Of a stretch of DNA of 64,000 bases, positions 9,020 through 18,028 are shown piece by piece. The notes under the pieces are model-generated. The model saw only the letters and a list, made by a program, of their open reading frames with translations, was not told the origin of the DNA and did not search any database. Made by a program: the position numbers and the translations under genes. This stretch comes from Companilactobacillus bobalius (GTDB taxonomy: Bacteria > Bacillota > Bacilli > Lactobacillales > Lactobacillaceae), in contig NZ_LNUA01000059.1 of the NCBI RefSeq assembly GCF_009764355.1, positions 28,818 through 92,817 of the forward strand, in the 5' to 3' direction. Every line of letters begins with the position of its first letter. Position 1 is the stretch's first letter.

Positions 9020-9050
9020 ATTCTTAATATCAATTATACATATTAAGAAT
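9020..9050. promoter_or_regulatory. Inverted-repeat operator in the LysR/GNAT divergon
   Basis: ATTCTTAATAT (9020-9030) and its exact reverse complement (9040-9050) are separated by 9 nt between the divergent start codons. The size and place fit a LysR dimer site. Confidence 0.6.
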
Positions 9051-9092
9051 CTCATATTACAATTGAACCATCATTAAGAAATGAGGCTTTCC

Positions 9093-9578
9093 ATGCAAAT
9101 AATTCCTTATCAAAATAATCCTAAGAATCAAGCTCAGTTAGTCGATTTAATTAATTATTGTCAAAACATCGAAGCCAAGTTAGATATCAAAATGGCTGAA
9201 CAGGACGATATTTTTCAAATTCCAACCTACTATCAAAAAAATGGCGGTAACTTTTGGATTGCTTTAGATGACAATCAAATCGTAGGCTCCATTGCTTTTT
9301 TGCCCTTAGACAATAAAACTGCAGTCCTAAAAAAATTCTTCACTTATCCGAAGTATCGTGGTCAACCTCACCATTTAGGTGCCCAACTTTATCAAACTTT
9401 ATTGACTCATGCTAAACTAAAGTCATTCCAACGTATTGTTTTGGATACACCAGAAAAAGAAGAACGTTCACACTATTTTTATGAAAAACAAGGCTTTCAA
9501 CAGGTTGCTTCAGAAAATTTTCACGCCGACTATCCCTATCCTGACCGTGATTCCAGAGTATATGTTCTAACTATTTAA
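9093..9578 (+). CDS. GNAT-family N-acetyltransferase
   Basis: 161 residues from the ATG at 9093, chosen because GAGG lies 6 nt upstream; an ATG at 9081 has no ribosome site. The GNAT fold is visible in the beta-strand FWIALDDNQIVGSIAFLPL, the acetyl-CoA loop region around YPKYRGQPHHLGAQLYQTLL (the classical Q/RxxGxG/A is altered to RGQPHHLG), and the C-terminal YFYEKQGFQQV. The acceptor substrate cannot be told. It is likely under the divergent LysR regulator. Confidence 0.85.
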   Translation: MQIIPYQNNPKNQAQLVDLINYCQNIEAKLDIKMAEQDDIFQIPTYYQKNGGNFWIALDDNQIVGSIAFLPLDNKTAVLKKFFTYPKYRGQPHHLGAQLYQTLLTHAKLKSFQRIVLDTPEKEERSHYFYEKQGFQQVASENFHADYPYPDRDSRVYVLTI

Positions 9579-9747
9579 CCAAATTTTGAACGTCATCAAC
9601 TAATTTTTGAGACATTTCTAAACTCTGATGTATATCATTCACTACTTTGGAATATCCTTCTAGCAATTCCTTTGACTTAGGGTGATTGGGATAGGTTTGG
9701 TAGGCCAACTGTAAATCTAAAATTTTAGATATTTGAAAAGTTAATTT
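9571..9747 (-). pseudogene. Possible remnant of a small helical protein gene
   Basis: On the minus strand 58 codons are open before a TAG at 9571-9573, but there is no plausible start with a ribosome site and the frame is closed upstream by TAA at 9748. The translation (for example AYQTYPNHPKSKELLEGY, then VVNDIHQSLEMSQKLVDDV) is protein-like and alpha-helical. It may be the 3' end of a lost gene. I do not recognise the family, and it could be a chance open frame. Confidence 0.3.
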
Positions 9748-9815
9748 TTACAATTTCTCTACATTAGAGCAATTCTAATTAGTCACTCTAAAATTAGTTT
9801 TTATCAAATTTTTAT

Positions 9816-9843
9816 TTTACATTTTCAAATTTAATGCTAATAT
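9816..9843 (+). promoter_or_regulatory. Predicted promoter of the T-box-asnA transcript
   Basis: TTTACA (9816-9821) and TAATAT (9838-9843) with a 16-nt spacer lie just ahead of the T-box leader. Confidence 0.5.
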
Positions 9844-9859
9844 AAGTGTCACAAGATAA

Positions 9860-10146
9860 AAAACGACAAGAAAGAAGAGTAAGTTTTTCCACACTGACAG
9901 TGAATTGGGAATGGTGAGAACCCAACTAGTAAATGGAATCGCTGAATAACACTTTCTTATGTTTCTGGCTGAAATGACTACGTCAAAGTAAGTACAGACG
10001 TTAACCGGTACGTTACCATCGGTGGAGCATGTTTGTGCTCTTATTGAGGTGGTCTATTTTTATATAGGCAACTTGGGTGGTACCGCGAAAAGTCTTTCGT
10101 CCCAGTTATTATTAATTTAATAACTAGGATGAAAGACTTTTTTATT
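9860..10146 (+). ncRNA. T-box leader riboswitch, asparagine-specific
   Basis: The conserved T-box sequence GGGTGGTACCGCG is at 10075-10087. It is followed by a terminator hairpin built from GTCTTTCnTCC and its complement and ending in a T-run (10089-10146). The base of stem I is AAGAAAG (9868-9874) paired with CTTTCTT (9952-9958). Just inside it sits AAC (9948-9950) followed by A, the expected specifier position, which reads asparagine. Uncharged tRNA-Asn should pair with AAC and with the T-box bulge and stabilise the antiterminator, turning on asnA. The match of specifier to downstream enzyme supports the reading. Confidence 0.93.
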
Positions 10147-10185
10147 TTGCATAAAAGGAATCAACAATCAATTGGAGGACTCAAA

Positions 10186-11193
10186 ATGGACTTAATTATA
10201 CCTAAGGATTACGATCCAAAACTATCTGTTAAAGAAACTCAAAAAGCTATTCAATATATTCGTGAAACTTTTCAAGATGAATTCGGTAAAGAATTAAATT
10301 TATCCCGTTTATCCGCACCAATGATGGTCGAAAAAGGTACTGGTTTGAACGATAACCTTAATGGTGTCGAATCACCTGTTTCCTTTACGATGAAAGGGAT
10401 TCCTGGTGAAACTATCGAAATCGTTCACTCACTAGCAAAATGGAAGCGTCTAGCTTTGAAACGTTACCACTTCGACATGCATGAGGGTATTTACACTAAC
10501 ATGAATGCCATCAGAAAAGATGAAGACCTCGATAACATCCATTCAATTTACGTTGACCAATGGGATTGGGAAAAAATCATCGCTAAAGATGAACGCACAA
10601 CTGAAACTTTGGAAAATACTGTTAAACAAATTTTCAAAGTTATCAAACATATGGAACACGAAGTTTGGTATAAGTTCCCTAAAGCAGTCCATCATCTACC
10701 TGACGAAATTCACTTCGTTACAACTCAAGAACTAGAAGACCGCTGGCCTGACAAGACACCTAAGGAACGTGAAGATGCCATCTGTAAAGAATACGGTGCC
10801 GTCTTCTTAATGCAAATCGGTGGACCTATGAAGAGTGGTAAACGTCATGACGGCCGTGCCCCTGATTATGATGACTGGAAATTAAACGGTGATATCTTGT
10901 TCTGGTATGAGCCTTTGCAACACGCCCTTGAAATTTCAAGTATGGGTATCCGTGTTTCTGAAGAATCAATGAAGGAACAATTAAAGATGGCTCACGCTGA
11001 AGATCGTGCCAAATTACCATTCCATCAAGCCTTATTGAAAGGTGAATTACCATACACTATCGGTGGTGGTATCGGACAATCACGTCTTTGCATGTTACTA
11101 CTTGGTAAAGCTCACGTCGGTGAAGTTCAAGCCGCAGTTTGGCCTGAAGACTTACGTAAGAAATGTGATGAGAACGGCATTCACTTGCTATAA
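10186..11193 (+). CDS. asnA: Aspartate-ammonia ligase (asparagine synthetase A)
   Basis: 335 residues from the ATG at 10186, preceded by GGAGG at 10174-10178. An earlier in-frame ATG at 10129 lies inside the T-box terminator and is not a real start. It converts aspartate and ammonia to asparagine with ATP hydrolysed to AMP. It is a class-II-synthetase-like enzyme of nearly the same length as E. coli AsnA (330). Family segments seen include [17 protein letters not shown] near the N-terminus, [12 protein letters not shown], and [14 protein letters not shown] at the C-terminus (motif-3-like ATP site). It stands alone under the Asn T-box. Confidence 0.97.
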   Translation: MDLIIPKDYDPKLSVKETQKAIQYIRETFQDEFGKELNLSRLSAPMMVEKGTGLNDNLNGVESPVSFTMKGIPGETIEIVHSLAKWKRLALKRYHFDMHEGIYTNMNAIRKDEDLDNIHSIYVDQWDWEKIIAKDERTTETLENTVKQIFKVIKHMEHEVWYKFPKAVHHLPDEIHFVTTQELEDRWPDKTPKEREDAICKEYGAVFLMQIGGPMKSGKRHDGRAPDYDDWKLNGDILFWYEPLQHALEISSMGIRVSEESMKEQLKMAHAEDRAKLPFHQALLKGELPYTIGGGIGQSRLCMLLLGKAHVGEVQAAVWPEDLRKKCDENGIHLL

Positions 11194-11252
11194 AAATTAT
11201 CGAAATTAAATACTACTAACTAAACTCTTTGATAAATACGTAAAAATAAAAG

Positions 11253-11316
11253 GCAACATCTATTAGATATTCAAAGTATAAACATACTTGAATCTTCTAA
11301 TAGATGTTGCTTTTTT
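11253..11316. terminator. Bidirectional terminator between asnA and the zinc-ribbon gene
   Basis: A long stem (GCAACATCTATTAGA with its complement) carries extra inner pairing and ends in a T6 run on the plus strand and an A/T-rich run on the minus side. Confidence 0.8.
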
Positions 11317-11342
11317 AATAAAATCTCAAAAAATTTTTGGTC

Positions 11343-12149
11343 TTAAAGCAAGTTCTTAATAATTTCTACATATCTAAGAATCATTGAACGAGCTGTTATC
11401 ATGAAAATAATAGAAACAACCACATTGCTAGCAAATAAAGTAATAATAGCAACATAGATTTTATCTAATTTAGCTTGTGCTTTAGTTACTACAATCGAAC
11501 CAATATAAGCCACAGCACTAATACTTGAAAGTATCATCATAAAGACTATCAAAAGTATAAATGAACTCGTACTTGAAACCAACAAGAAAAGAACCAAAAG
11601 TAATTGCACAATCATTATTGAATTTCCATAACTACCTAGTTGATTAGTGTAATTGAAAATAGTCGTATCTTTATCAATCATATATTTCTTACATACAAAT
11701 CCAATCAAGATAAATACTGCATAATAAACTAGAACCATTAGAAAGAGTTGGAAATAAAGTTTAAAGCCAGTTGGAACTCCAGCATTTGAAAGGTTCGGAT
11801 AATATCTTGATACTTCATTGATAGCTGATTCCGCACCAGCAAAGACTTTACCTATAATTGAGTAAAAAGCAAACGATGCTAATAGAACACTAATTACAAT
11901 AGAAACTACTCCAAAGTATTTATTACTATTGTCGACTTCAGAAGGTTTAGAAATTGATTTCTTATACCAAGAAAAATAATTTAACGAATGACTTTTAATA
12001 CTAGCAATTGTTTCACTATTGTTTGCCTTATTTAATCTGGACGCCGTTGTCGAATTATTTTCTATACTTCCATCAACTGGTGCCCCACATTTTCCACAGA
12101 ACTTAACTCCCGGTTGAAGATCTGCTCCACAGTTTTTACATTTTTCCAT
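11343..12149 (-). CDS. Zinc-ribbon membrane protein, YIP1-like
   Basis: 268 residues. The N-terminus carries a zinc ribbon (CKNCG, then CGKCG; four Cys in 23 residues). After a polar linker come about five hydrophobic segments, starting at residues ~80-100. This arrangement is common in Firmicute membrane proteins of unknown function. AGGGGG precedes the ATG. It lies 51 bases downstream of a lipoprotein gene on the same strand and may be co-transcribed, which hints at an envelope role. The biochemical function is unknown. Confidence 0.75.
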   Translation of the reverse strand: MEKCKNCGADLQPGVKFCGKCGAPVDGSIENNSTTASRLNKANNSETIASIKSHSLNYFSWYKKSISKPSEVDNSNKYFGVVSIVISVLLASFAFYSIIGKVFAGAESAINEVSRYYPNLSNAGVPTGFKLYFQLFLMVLVYYAVFILIGFVCKKYMIDKDTTIFNYTNQLGSYGNSIMIVQLLLVLFLLVSSTSSFILLIVFMMILSSISAVAYIGSIVVTKAQAKLDKIYVAIITLFASNVVVSIIFMITARSMILRYVEIIKNLL

Positions 12150-12200
12150 AAAATCCCCCTAGATTTTAATTCTCATTGATTTTTAAACTTGTTTTCTATC

Positions 12201-13202
12201 TTAATTACCATAAATTTGATGATACTTTGCGTTAGCCTCTTCAGCTAATTCAACTTCTGGTCTCATTTCACTCATACCATAATAAATATTATTATCATCA
12301 CCTAAGAAATACATATCCATTGCCATACCAGCATCTGGAGCGACTGTATACTTGGCATTGACGGTCTTTTCTGGTGTCACATCATCACTAGATCCTAGTG
12401 CAGCTTGGTAATCATCATTACTGTAAACTTTAAATTCATCAACCTGACCGTTTCCGTTAAATGCATTAGTTTTTCCTTGAATAAAGTTATACTGCATCAT
12501 AAATTTCTCAAAATCTTGAGCACTATTGATTTTGTCAGCGTTCTTCTGCATTGAGGATTCAACCCTTTGAACGTTGAATTTACTAATAATATTTTCATAG
12601 GTTAAATTTGAATCCTTTCCATCCTTATTAATTGAATCCATATTCATGTTATTAAGATTATTGGTTAAAGGCTTCAAATAATTCTGATTACCATCATTAA
12701 CGTACTGCAATCTAACTGTACTTGGCATTGATGGCCCAGTAACGCTCTGGTAACTAAACTTATCTAATTCCAAAGCATATCCCGTATAAGCCTTGGACTG
12801 ATTAGCAATATTCAAAGTAATAGTTTTGGAATTAGAATCATATTCATAAGTTCCTTGCATAACTATGAAATTTTCTTCCTCACTTGATTGATTATCTGCA
12901 TTTGTACTTACTGGATTAGTATATTTCCAGATATATTGATTTCCTTTAAAGAAAATACCCGAAATAGAATCAATCCAAGATGTCGCAAATCTCTGATTTG
13001 AAAAGGCCGTACTAGTATTATCAGTTTTACTGCTTATGGTCTTCTTTGTTGCCTTTTTAACAGTCTTCTTTTTATGATTGGCTTTCACAACTTTATGTGT
13101 CTTGACCTTTGAATCACTAGCCTGACTTTGTTTATGATTACCACAGCCAATCAAAGTCAAAGTTACTAATAGTGTCGCGATTAAACCCCATGTTTTCTTC
13201 AT
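12201..13202 (-). CDS. Putative lipoprotein of unknown function
   Basis: 333 residues. The signal peptide MKKTWGLIATLLVTLTLIGC ends in a lipobox (LIGC), so the protein should be lipid-anchored at Cys20 on the outer face of the membrane. A Lys/Ser-rich linker follows. Residues ~75-160 look like a small beta-rich domain (FATSWIDSISGIFFKGNQYI), and a second domain lies to the C-terminus. I do not recognise the family. AGGGGG is placed well before the ATG. It neighbours the zinc-ribbon membrane protein gene. Confidence 0.75.
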   Translation of the reverse strand: MKKTWGLIATLLVTLTLIGCGNHKQSQASDSKVKTHKVVKANHKKKTVKKATKKTISSKTDNTSTAFSNQRFATSWIDSISGIFFKGNQYIWKYTNPVSTNADNQSSEEENFIVMQGTYEYDSNSKTITLNIANQSKAYTGYALELDKFSYQSVTGPSMPSTVRLQYVNDGNQNYLKPLTNNLNNMNMDSINKDGKDSNLTYENIISKFNVQRVESSMQKNADKINSAQDFEKFMMQYNFIQGKTNAFNGNGQVDEFKVYSNDDYQAALGSSDDVTPEKTVNAKYTVAPDAGMAMDMYFLGDDNNIYYGMSEMRPEVELAEEANAKYHQIYGN

Positions 13203-13301
13203 TTTTTATCCCCCTATTTATCAGTCTAATTTTATAAAATAGGTACGACGTTATTTGTCGTTTTCAGGCAAAAATAAAAAATCACCTATAAAAAGTGATT
13301 T

Positions 13302-14096
13302 TTATTTGGATAAAATATAATTAAGTAATTCCATAAAAATGCTTTGTAAACTATTCTTAGCTGTTGTGAATGTACCCACATCAACTCCCGACAGTTCTTC
13401 CTCACCAAAATAACGATTTTCAATATACATATGATAAGCTAGCTCAATTTGCATCGATTCTACACGTGGATTCTGACCGTAATGTGGTGTGATATAGCCA
13501 CCTGTGAATGGATGATTATTGGAAACTGAATAACCTTTTTGATTGAATTGTTCCGTCATAAATTGACGTAATTTAATATCAGAAGTCGTATCAAAACGAT
13601 TACTCAACACAATATCATCAGTCTTGACGTCTTCATGTGGATATTCTGCAAAACTGTGGAGATCGAACAAATATACTTTTTCAAACTTCTCTAGTTTATG
13701 ATCAATTAATTTTTTCAATTGTTGATGATATGGCTTGTAAAAAGTTTCAATCCGTTGAGATATTTGATCTGGTGTTAACAAATCTTGATAAATGTCCTTG
13801 CCGAAAGTCGTTTTACTATAAACTACCTCGTAACGATAATCACCATTCTGATCAATCATGGTAAGGTCTCGATTTGGATCTGCCATATAGCGATGCACAT
13901 TATTTTGTAAAGTGGTGAATCCACTTTGTGGTAGAAACTCGTATAAATCTGGTAAAAACCAATCAACGTTAGGTAAAAGTCGATCTGGAATAATCTCTTT
14001 TTGAATTTCAGCAGGAATTTGTGTCCCACTGTGTGGTAGATCGATAATAATCGGTAATTCATCAATTCCTTCATTGTAGACTGTGAAGTTCTCCAT
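13302..14096 (-). CDS. N-formylglutamate amidohydrolase family protein
   Basis: 264 residues. IIDLPHSGTQIP near the N-terminus, RYMADPNRDLT, YLFDLHSF and GYITPHYG match the FGase family, whose metal ligands lie in these His/Asp/Glu motifs. Members cleave N-formylglutamate in histidine breakdown, but no hut genes are nearby, so the true substrate may be another N-acyl amino acid. It is a single gene with AGAGGGG before the ATG. Confidence 0.85.
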   Translation of the reverse strand: MENFTVYNEGIDELPIIIDLPHSGTQIPAEIQKEIIPDRLLPNVDWFLPDLYEFLPQSGFTTLQNNVHRYMADPNRDLTMIDQNGDYRYEVVYSKTTFGKDIYQDLLTPDQISQRIETFYKPYHQQLKKLIDHKLEKFEKVYLFDLHSFAEYPHEDVKTDDIVLSNRFDTTSDIKLRQFMTEQFNQKGYSVSNNHPFTGGYITPHYGQNPRVESMQIELAYHMYIENRYFGEEELSGVDVGTFTTAKNSLQSIFMELLNYILSK

Positions 14097-14190
14097 CAGT
14101 TCTTCCCCTCTTCTTTATTTTATTAGACTACCATTTTTGTAAAATAGAAACTTGTTTTTACTATTCTATTTTAATATTTCGCCACTTTAC

Positions 14191-14225
14191 AAAAAAAGAG
14201 CCGCATAATCGCGGCTCTTTTTTTA
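14191..14225. terminator. Bidirectional terminator
   Basis: AAAGAGCCGC and its complement form a GC-rich stem flanked by A7 and T7, downstream of the LiaF-like gene. Confidence 0.9.
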
Positions 14226-14972
14226 AATATAACTAATTTTCAAATTACCTAAGGAAACCAACCCGGAAATCGTCACATCTGGACTATCTTCATCGACATT
14301 GCGAACACCATCTTCTGTGATATTTCCCATATTATTATTTACACCTTTGATAATATTCCAATTACTAGGAATGTATAATTCAGCTCCACCTAAGGAAACA
14401 TTAACATTAATAATAGCCGTATCTTTAACGGTCACATGATCAAAATAAACTTTGGCTTCACCCATATTTACATCAATCTTGGCTGTCTTAAAATCATCCG
14501 ACTTCACATATCTAACACTGTTTCCCATTTTGACATAAACATCGACATCCGGTTCATCGATTGTTTTCATATCAGGTTCCGACTTATACTCATAGCTAAA
14601 AAAAGGACCACGATGACCTCTAGTAAAGGCTTTTCTGTATCTCATCCAAGGACGATGTCTATTCAATAATGGATTCAAAATCATTGATAAACCAATTGTT
14701 ATTAACAAGGCGGCTCCCAAAATTGTCCAAGGAACAATTGCTGTAATTCCTAAAGGCTTCGCATACAGAATTCCCAAGAATGCTAAAGAAAAGACTGTTC
14801 CTGAAATTGAAAAGTACACTAGACTCTTAATCAAAACTGCTGCTAAAAAGATAGTAGCTATAATTGTCCAAAAACTAAACGTATATGTAATTAAATGTAA
14901 TTGGCTGACAACTAAAATGGCAGCACTTAATAGTAAGAATAGTCCCCAAAAGATTCCATTTCTATTTTTCAT
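14223..14972 (-). CDS. LiaF-like membrane protein
   Basis: 249 residues: four hydrophobic helices in the first ~100 residues, then a soluble beta-rich C-terminal domain with repeated strands (KIDVNMGEAKVYFDHV, then INVNVSLGGAELYIPSNW). This C-terminal pattern is the LiaF/VraT-type beta-helix domain that senses or moderates cell-envelope stress signalling. It lies 2 bases after the LytTR regulator gene, so the two form an operon. Regulation through LytTR replaces the usual LiaRS partner. The family is clear; the role is inferred. Confidence 0.82.
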   Translation of the reverse strand: MKNRNGIFWGLFLLLSAAILVVSQLHLITYTFSFWTIIATIFLAAVLIKSLVYFSISGTVFSLAFLGILYAKPLGITAIVPWTILGAALLITIGLSMILNPLLNRHRPWMRYRKAFTRGHRGPFFSYEYKSEPDMKTIDEPDVDVYVKMGNSVRYVKSDDFKTAKIDVNMGEAKVYFDHVTVKDTAIINVNVSLGGAELYIPSNWNIIKGVNNNMGNITEDGVRNVDEDSPDVTISGLVSLGNLKISYI

Positions 14973-14974
14973 AA

Positions 14975-15427
14975 TTAAACCTTCCTTTGATTCAATTTGA
15001 TCTTTAAGCTTTTCAAAAATCGCCTTGAAACGTAAATTTGCTTGTAAGAATCACGAAATTGAACAACATTACCAGTTACTGAACGTGTTAATGATAAAAT
15101 CTCATCAATATTTAAAATAGCTGATTTAGATATCCGTAAAAAGTTGTCGGGCAAATTTTGTTCCAACTCATATAACCGATAATGAATTAAAAAGGCGTTA
15201 TCTTTAGTGTGCGCGTAGACATTTCGGTCGTTAGTCTCAAAAAACAAAATTTCTCTGAGTTGCAGCGAATAGACAGTATCATCCAAATAACCATTGAGAC
15301 TGTGAAATCTGGTTTCAACTTCTTTGATGTTATGTAAAATTTCTTGAACTTCATCATCATTTTTATTCGCATGAATCACAATCTCTTTTTCCGAGTATTG
15401 CGGCGAAATATCTACTTTTATTTTCAC
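14975..15427 (-). CDS. LytTR-family DNA-binding regulator
   Basis: 150 residues from a GTG at 15427 with AAAGGG upstream; a longer frame to 15484 lacks a ribosome site. The C-terminal ~100 residues form a LytTR domain (EILFFETNDRNVYAHT, then LPDNFLRISKSAILNIDEI, ending in RRFLKSLKIKL). There is no receiver domain, so it is a stand-alone LytTR like those that work with membrane partners. Here the partner is the adjacent LiaF-like protein. Confidence 0.88.
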   Translation of the reverse strand: MKIKVDISPQYSEKEIVIHANKNDDEVQEILHNIKEVETRFHSLNGYLDDTVYSLQLREILFFETNDRNVYAHTKDNAFLIHYRLYELEQNLPDNFLRISKSAILNIDEILSLTRSVTGNVVQFRDSYKQIYVSRRFLKSLKIKLNQRKV

Positions 15428-15526
15428 ATCGAACAACCCTTTCGTTAAATGTATTACACCACATCCCCATTCCGATGTATACACTATTGGTTTATGCGGT
15501 TAAAATTCAAACCTAAGTGGTTAAAA

Positions 15527-15556
15527 AAGCTTCCAACTCATTTAGAATTGGAAGCT
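15527..15556 (-). terminator. Terminator overlapping the alpha-galactosidase stop codon
   Basis: GAAGCTTCCAA and its complement flank the stop region and are followed by T6 on the minus strand. Confidence 0.75.
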
Positions 15557-17736
15557 TCTTCAATATAAATTTGTTCTGAAGGGTAATTACCTTTTGGTTG
15601 CATCAATTTCAATCCAGCATTCATTAAGGCATCACCACTATAAATATGATTTTTGATTTTATATTTAGCATCGGACTTCAAACCACGTAATTTAATATAG
15701 ACGAACGGCGGATTACCAACCACATCCGTTGCCACAATCGTAACCAAACTTTGCGATTTATCTTTAGAAACAATTTGCCAAGCCATAACATCATTATTAC
15801 GATCAAACGGACTGACCAGACGATAATAATCACCATTGAAAGTCATTTCTTGAACCCTTTTGTAAAAATCAGTATAAGTCTTAGCTTGCTTTTTGTCCGC
15901 ATCACTCATCTTAGTAACATCTAACTCATAGCCAAACGTTCCCGCCATTGCTACATTGGCTCGAGTTTCAAATGGTGTTACTCGTCCATTTTGATGGTTA
16001 GGACTAGCAGAAATATGTGAACCCATCGTCGATATAGGATAGAAGAAACTCGTTCCATATTGAATCTTTAAGCGATTGATAGCATCCGTATTATCCGAAG
16101 TCCAAATCTGCGGTTCATATGCTAGCATTCCTAAATCAAATCGAGCACCGCCACTAGAACAACCTTCAAATAAAACGTCGGGATATCTTCGAGTCAATCG
16201 ACCTAATAATTTATAAAGTCCCAACACATAGCGATGCTGTAGTTCTCCTTGTCGTTTGTCAGTTAAACTTTTAGAATACCACTCAGTAATTGGACGATTC
16301 ATGTCCCATTTAATATAGCTAACATTGGCACTGTCTAAAACATCCGATATTCGATCAAATAAATAATTTTGAACTGCCTCTTTTGACATATCCAAAACCA
16401 TCTGTCCTCTACTCAATAACGGTTTGCGCTGTGGAAAGTTCAGAACCCAGTCGGGATGAGCATTATAGAGTTCACTATCTTCATTAACCATTTCAGGTTC
16501 AAACCAAATTCCGAATTCCATTCCTAAAGTATTGATTTTTGTTACTAATTCATTCAATGAGCACCCTAGTTTTTGCTCATTTACAAACCAATCGCCTAAA
16601 GAACTGTTGTCATCCGAACGTTTGCCAAACCAACCATCATCCATAACAAAAAGATTAGCACCAATATCTTTAGCTGCTGTCGCTATCTCTAATAATTTTT
16701 TGCCAGTGAAATCAAAATAAGTTGCTTCCCAATTGTTAATCAATACTGGACGTGGACCGTTGATATACTTATTACGACAAAGGTTTTCCCTTATCGCATC
16801 ATGGAAGTTATGTGACAGTTGTGTCAAACCTGTACTAGAAAAACTCATAATTGCTTCAGGGGCTTCAAACATGGCACCCGGATCTAATTGCCATGAGAAT
16901 TCATTATCACCAAGGCCTAAAGTAATTCGACTTTGTTCCAAAGTCCCCAATTCAGCCGTTGCCTGAAAATTACCACTATAAACAAGATTGAAACCGTAAC
17001 AGTTCCCCGTTTCTTCAGTCGTATTCTTATCTAAAAGTATGAAACCAGGATTTTCTTTAGCACTTGATATCCCATAATCTGATCCAAAAGTCGTTACATT
17101 ATGAGTCAACGGAACTCGTTCGAAGTTACGTTCATCCGCCCAACGACCGTGGAAATGGATCAAATCATACTGACCTGAAATAAGGTCGAGTGATAGGGAT
17201 TGAGCTTTTTTAATCTGGATTGCATTTTCACTAAGATTACTGATCACCACAGCTCGAGTGATAACATCTTTATCCTCAAACACACCATAGTAAAGTTCAA
17301 CTTCAATATCGGAAACAACATCTACCAAAGTGATTTTCAAGGTTTGTGCATCGTTGTCGTGAGCATAAAATGAGGGCAATTCGGTCAAACTATATTTACC
17401 ATCTAAAACCTCGTAGCCTTTATACTTCAAATCAATAATTCGTGTACCATCAGCATTCTCAACATCCAAGGCCACACTCCCTAAATCTCCAGTACCTACG
17501 GTTGGAAATTCTTGTGGCATCAACGTTAAAGAACCAACGCGATTCTTTGATTCATATGGATAAGGTGCAAAGTGAGAAGGTCCATCATACAACAAGTAAG
17601 AAAGATCTTGATGATCAATTCTCTTTCCATAATAAAGATGATAAAGATAACCAAAGTCGCCTACTTTCATTTGATAGGTACTATTTCGTGTCTGAAGTGT
17701 AAATATCTTTTTATCGTCATTTATTAGAATTGCCAT
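15538..17736 (-). CDS. Alpha-galactosidase, GH36 family
   Basis: 732 residues, the usual length of lactobacillar GH36 MelA/Aga enzymes. It removes alpha-1,6-linked galactose from melibiose and raffinose-type sugars by a retaining mechanism. YIKWDMNRPITE (about residue 480) holds the nucleophile Asp, and WTSDNTDA (about 550) holds the acid/base Asp. WFGKRSDDNSSLGDW and CSSGGARFD are further family motifs. There is no signal peptide, so it is cytoplasmic. GAAGGG precedes the ATG. No sugar transporter or regulator is adjacent, unlike many mel/raf operons, so uptake must be encoded elsewhere. Confidence 0.96.
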   Translation of the reverse strand: MAILINDDKKIFTLQTRNSTYQMKVGDFGYLYHLYYGKRIDHQDLSYLLYDGPSHFAPYPYESKNRVGSLTLMPQEFPTVGTGDLGSVALDVENADGTRIIDLKYKGYEVLDGKYSLTELPSFYAHDNDAQTLKITLVDVVSDIEVELYYGVFEDKDVITRAVVISNLSENAIQIKKAQSLSLDLISGQYDLIHFHGRWADERNFERVPLTHNVTTFGSDYGISSAKENPGFILLDKNTTEETGNCYGFNLVYSGNFQATAELGTLEQSRITLGLGDNEFSWQLDPGAMFEAPEAIMSFSSTGLTQLSHNFHDAIRENLCRNKYINGPRPVLINNWEATYFDFTGKKLLEIATAAKDIGANLFVMDDGWFGKRSDDNSSLGDWFVNEQKLGCSLNELVTKINTLGMEFGIWFEPEMVNEDSELYNAHPDWVLNFPQRKPLLSRGQMVLDMSKEAVQNYLFDRISDVLDSANVSYIKWDMNRPITEWYSKSLTDKRQGELQHRYVLGLYKLLGRLTRRYPDVLFEGCSSGGARFDLGMLAYEPQIWTSDNTDAINRLKIQYGTSFFYPISTMGSHISASPNHQNGRVTPFETRANVAMAGTFGYELDVTKMSDADKKQAKTYTDFYKRVQEMTFNGDYYRLVSPFDRNNDVMAWQIVSKDKSQSLVTIVATDVVGNPPFVYIKLRGLKSDAKYKIKNHIYSGDALMNAGLKLMQPKGNYPSEQIYIEEASNSK

Positions 17737-17862
17737 TGTCAGTTTCCCTTCTACTTTTAATAGTTTTTATTCCATCACTGTCTTAGATACTAAACCAATG
17801 CTCATTACAAAGTAACCCGCTAAAGTATTAAAAATAGATGAGAAGATAAATTTAATTCGGAA

Positions 17863-17920
17863 CAGAAAAACCGATTGTTCAAATCTATGTCCATATCGTT
17901 CCAGCCAATCGGTTTTTCTG
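17863..17920. repeat. 15-bp inverted repeat upstream of the alpha-galactosidase gene
   Basis: CAGAAAAACCGATTG (17863-17877) and its exact reverse complement (17906-17920) are separated by 28 nt. They lie in the 292-bp region between the alpha-galactosidase and Bax-inhibitor genes. No T-run follows either arm, so it is not an obvious terminator. A minus-strand open frame of 77 codons crosses it (17767-18000) but has no ribosome site. The role is unknown. Confidence 0.6.
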
Positions 17921-18028
17921 TGGAGAATGGCATACTTAATCAAAATAATAATTTCATAATATTTACTACTAATATCAATAAATGTTATGCTATTGTACAA
18001 TAATTATAGAGTCTTTAAGGAGGAAACT

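Noticed and set aside
10129..10185. Upstream ATG extension of AsnA
   Set aside because: It begins inside the T-box terminator stem; GGAGG belongs to the ATG at 10186, and the length then matches known AsnA.
17767..18000. Minus-strand 77-codon frame upstream of the alpha-galactosidase gene
   Set aside because: No ribosome site, TTG start and an inverted repeat running through it; the hydrophobic end is not a recognised protein.
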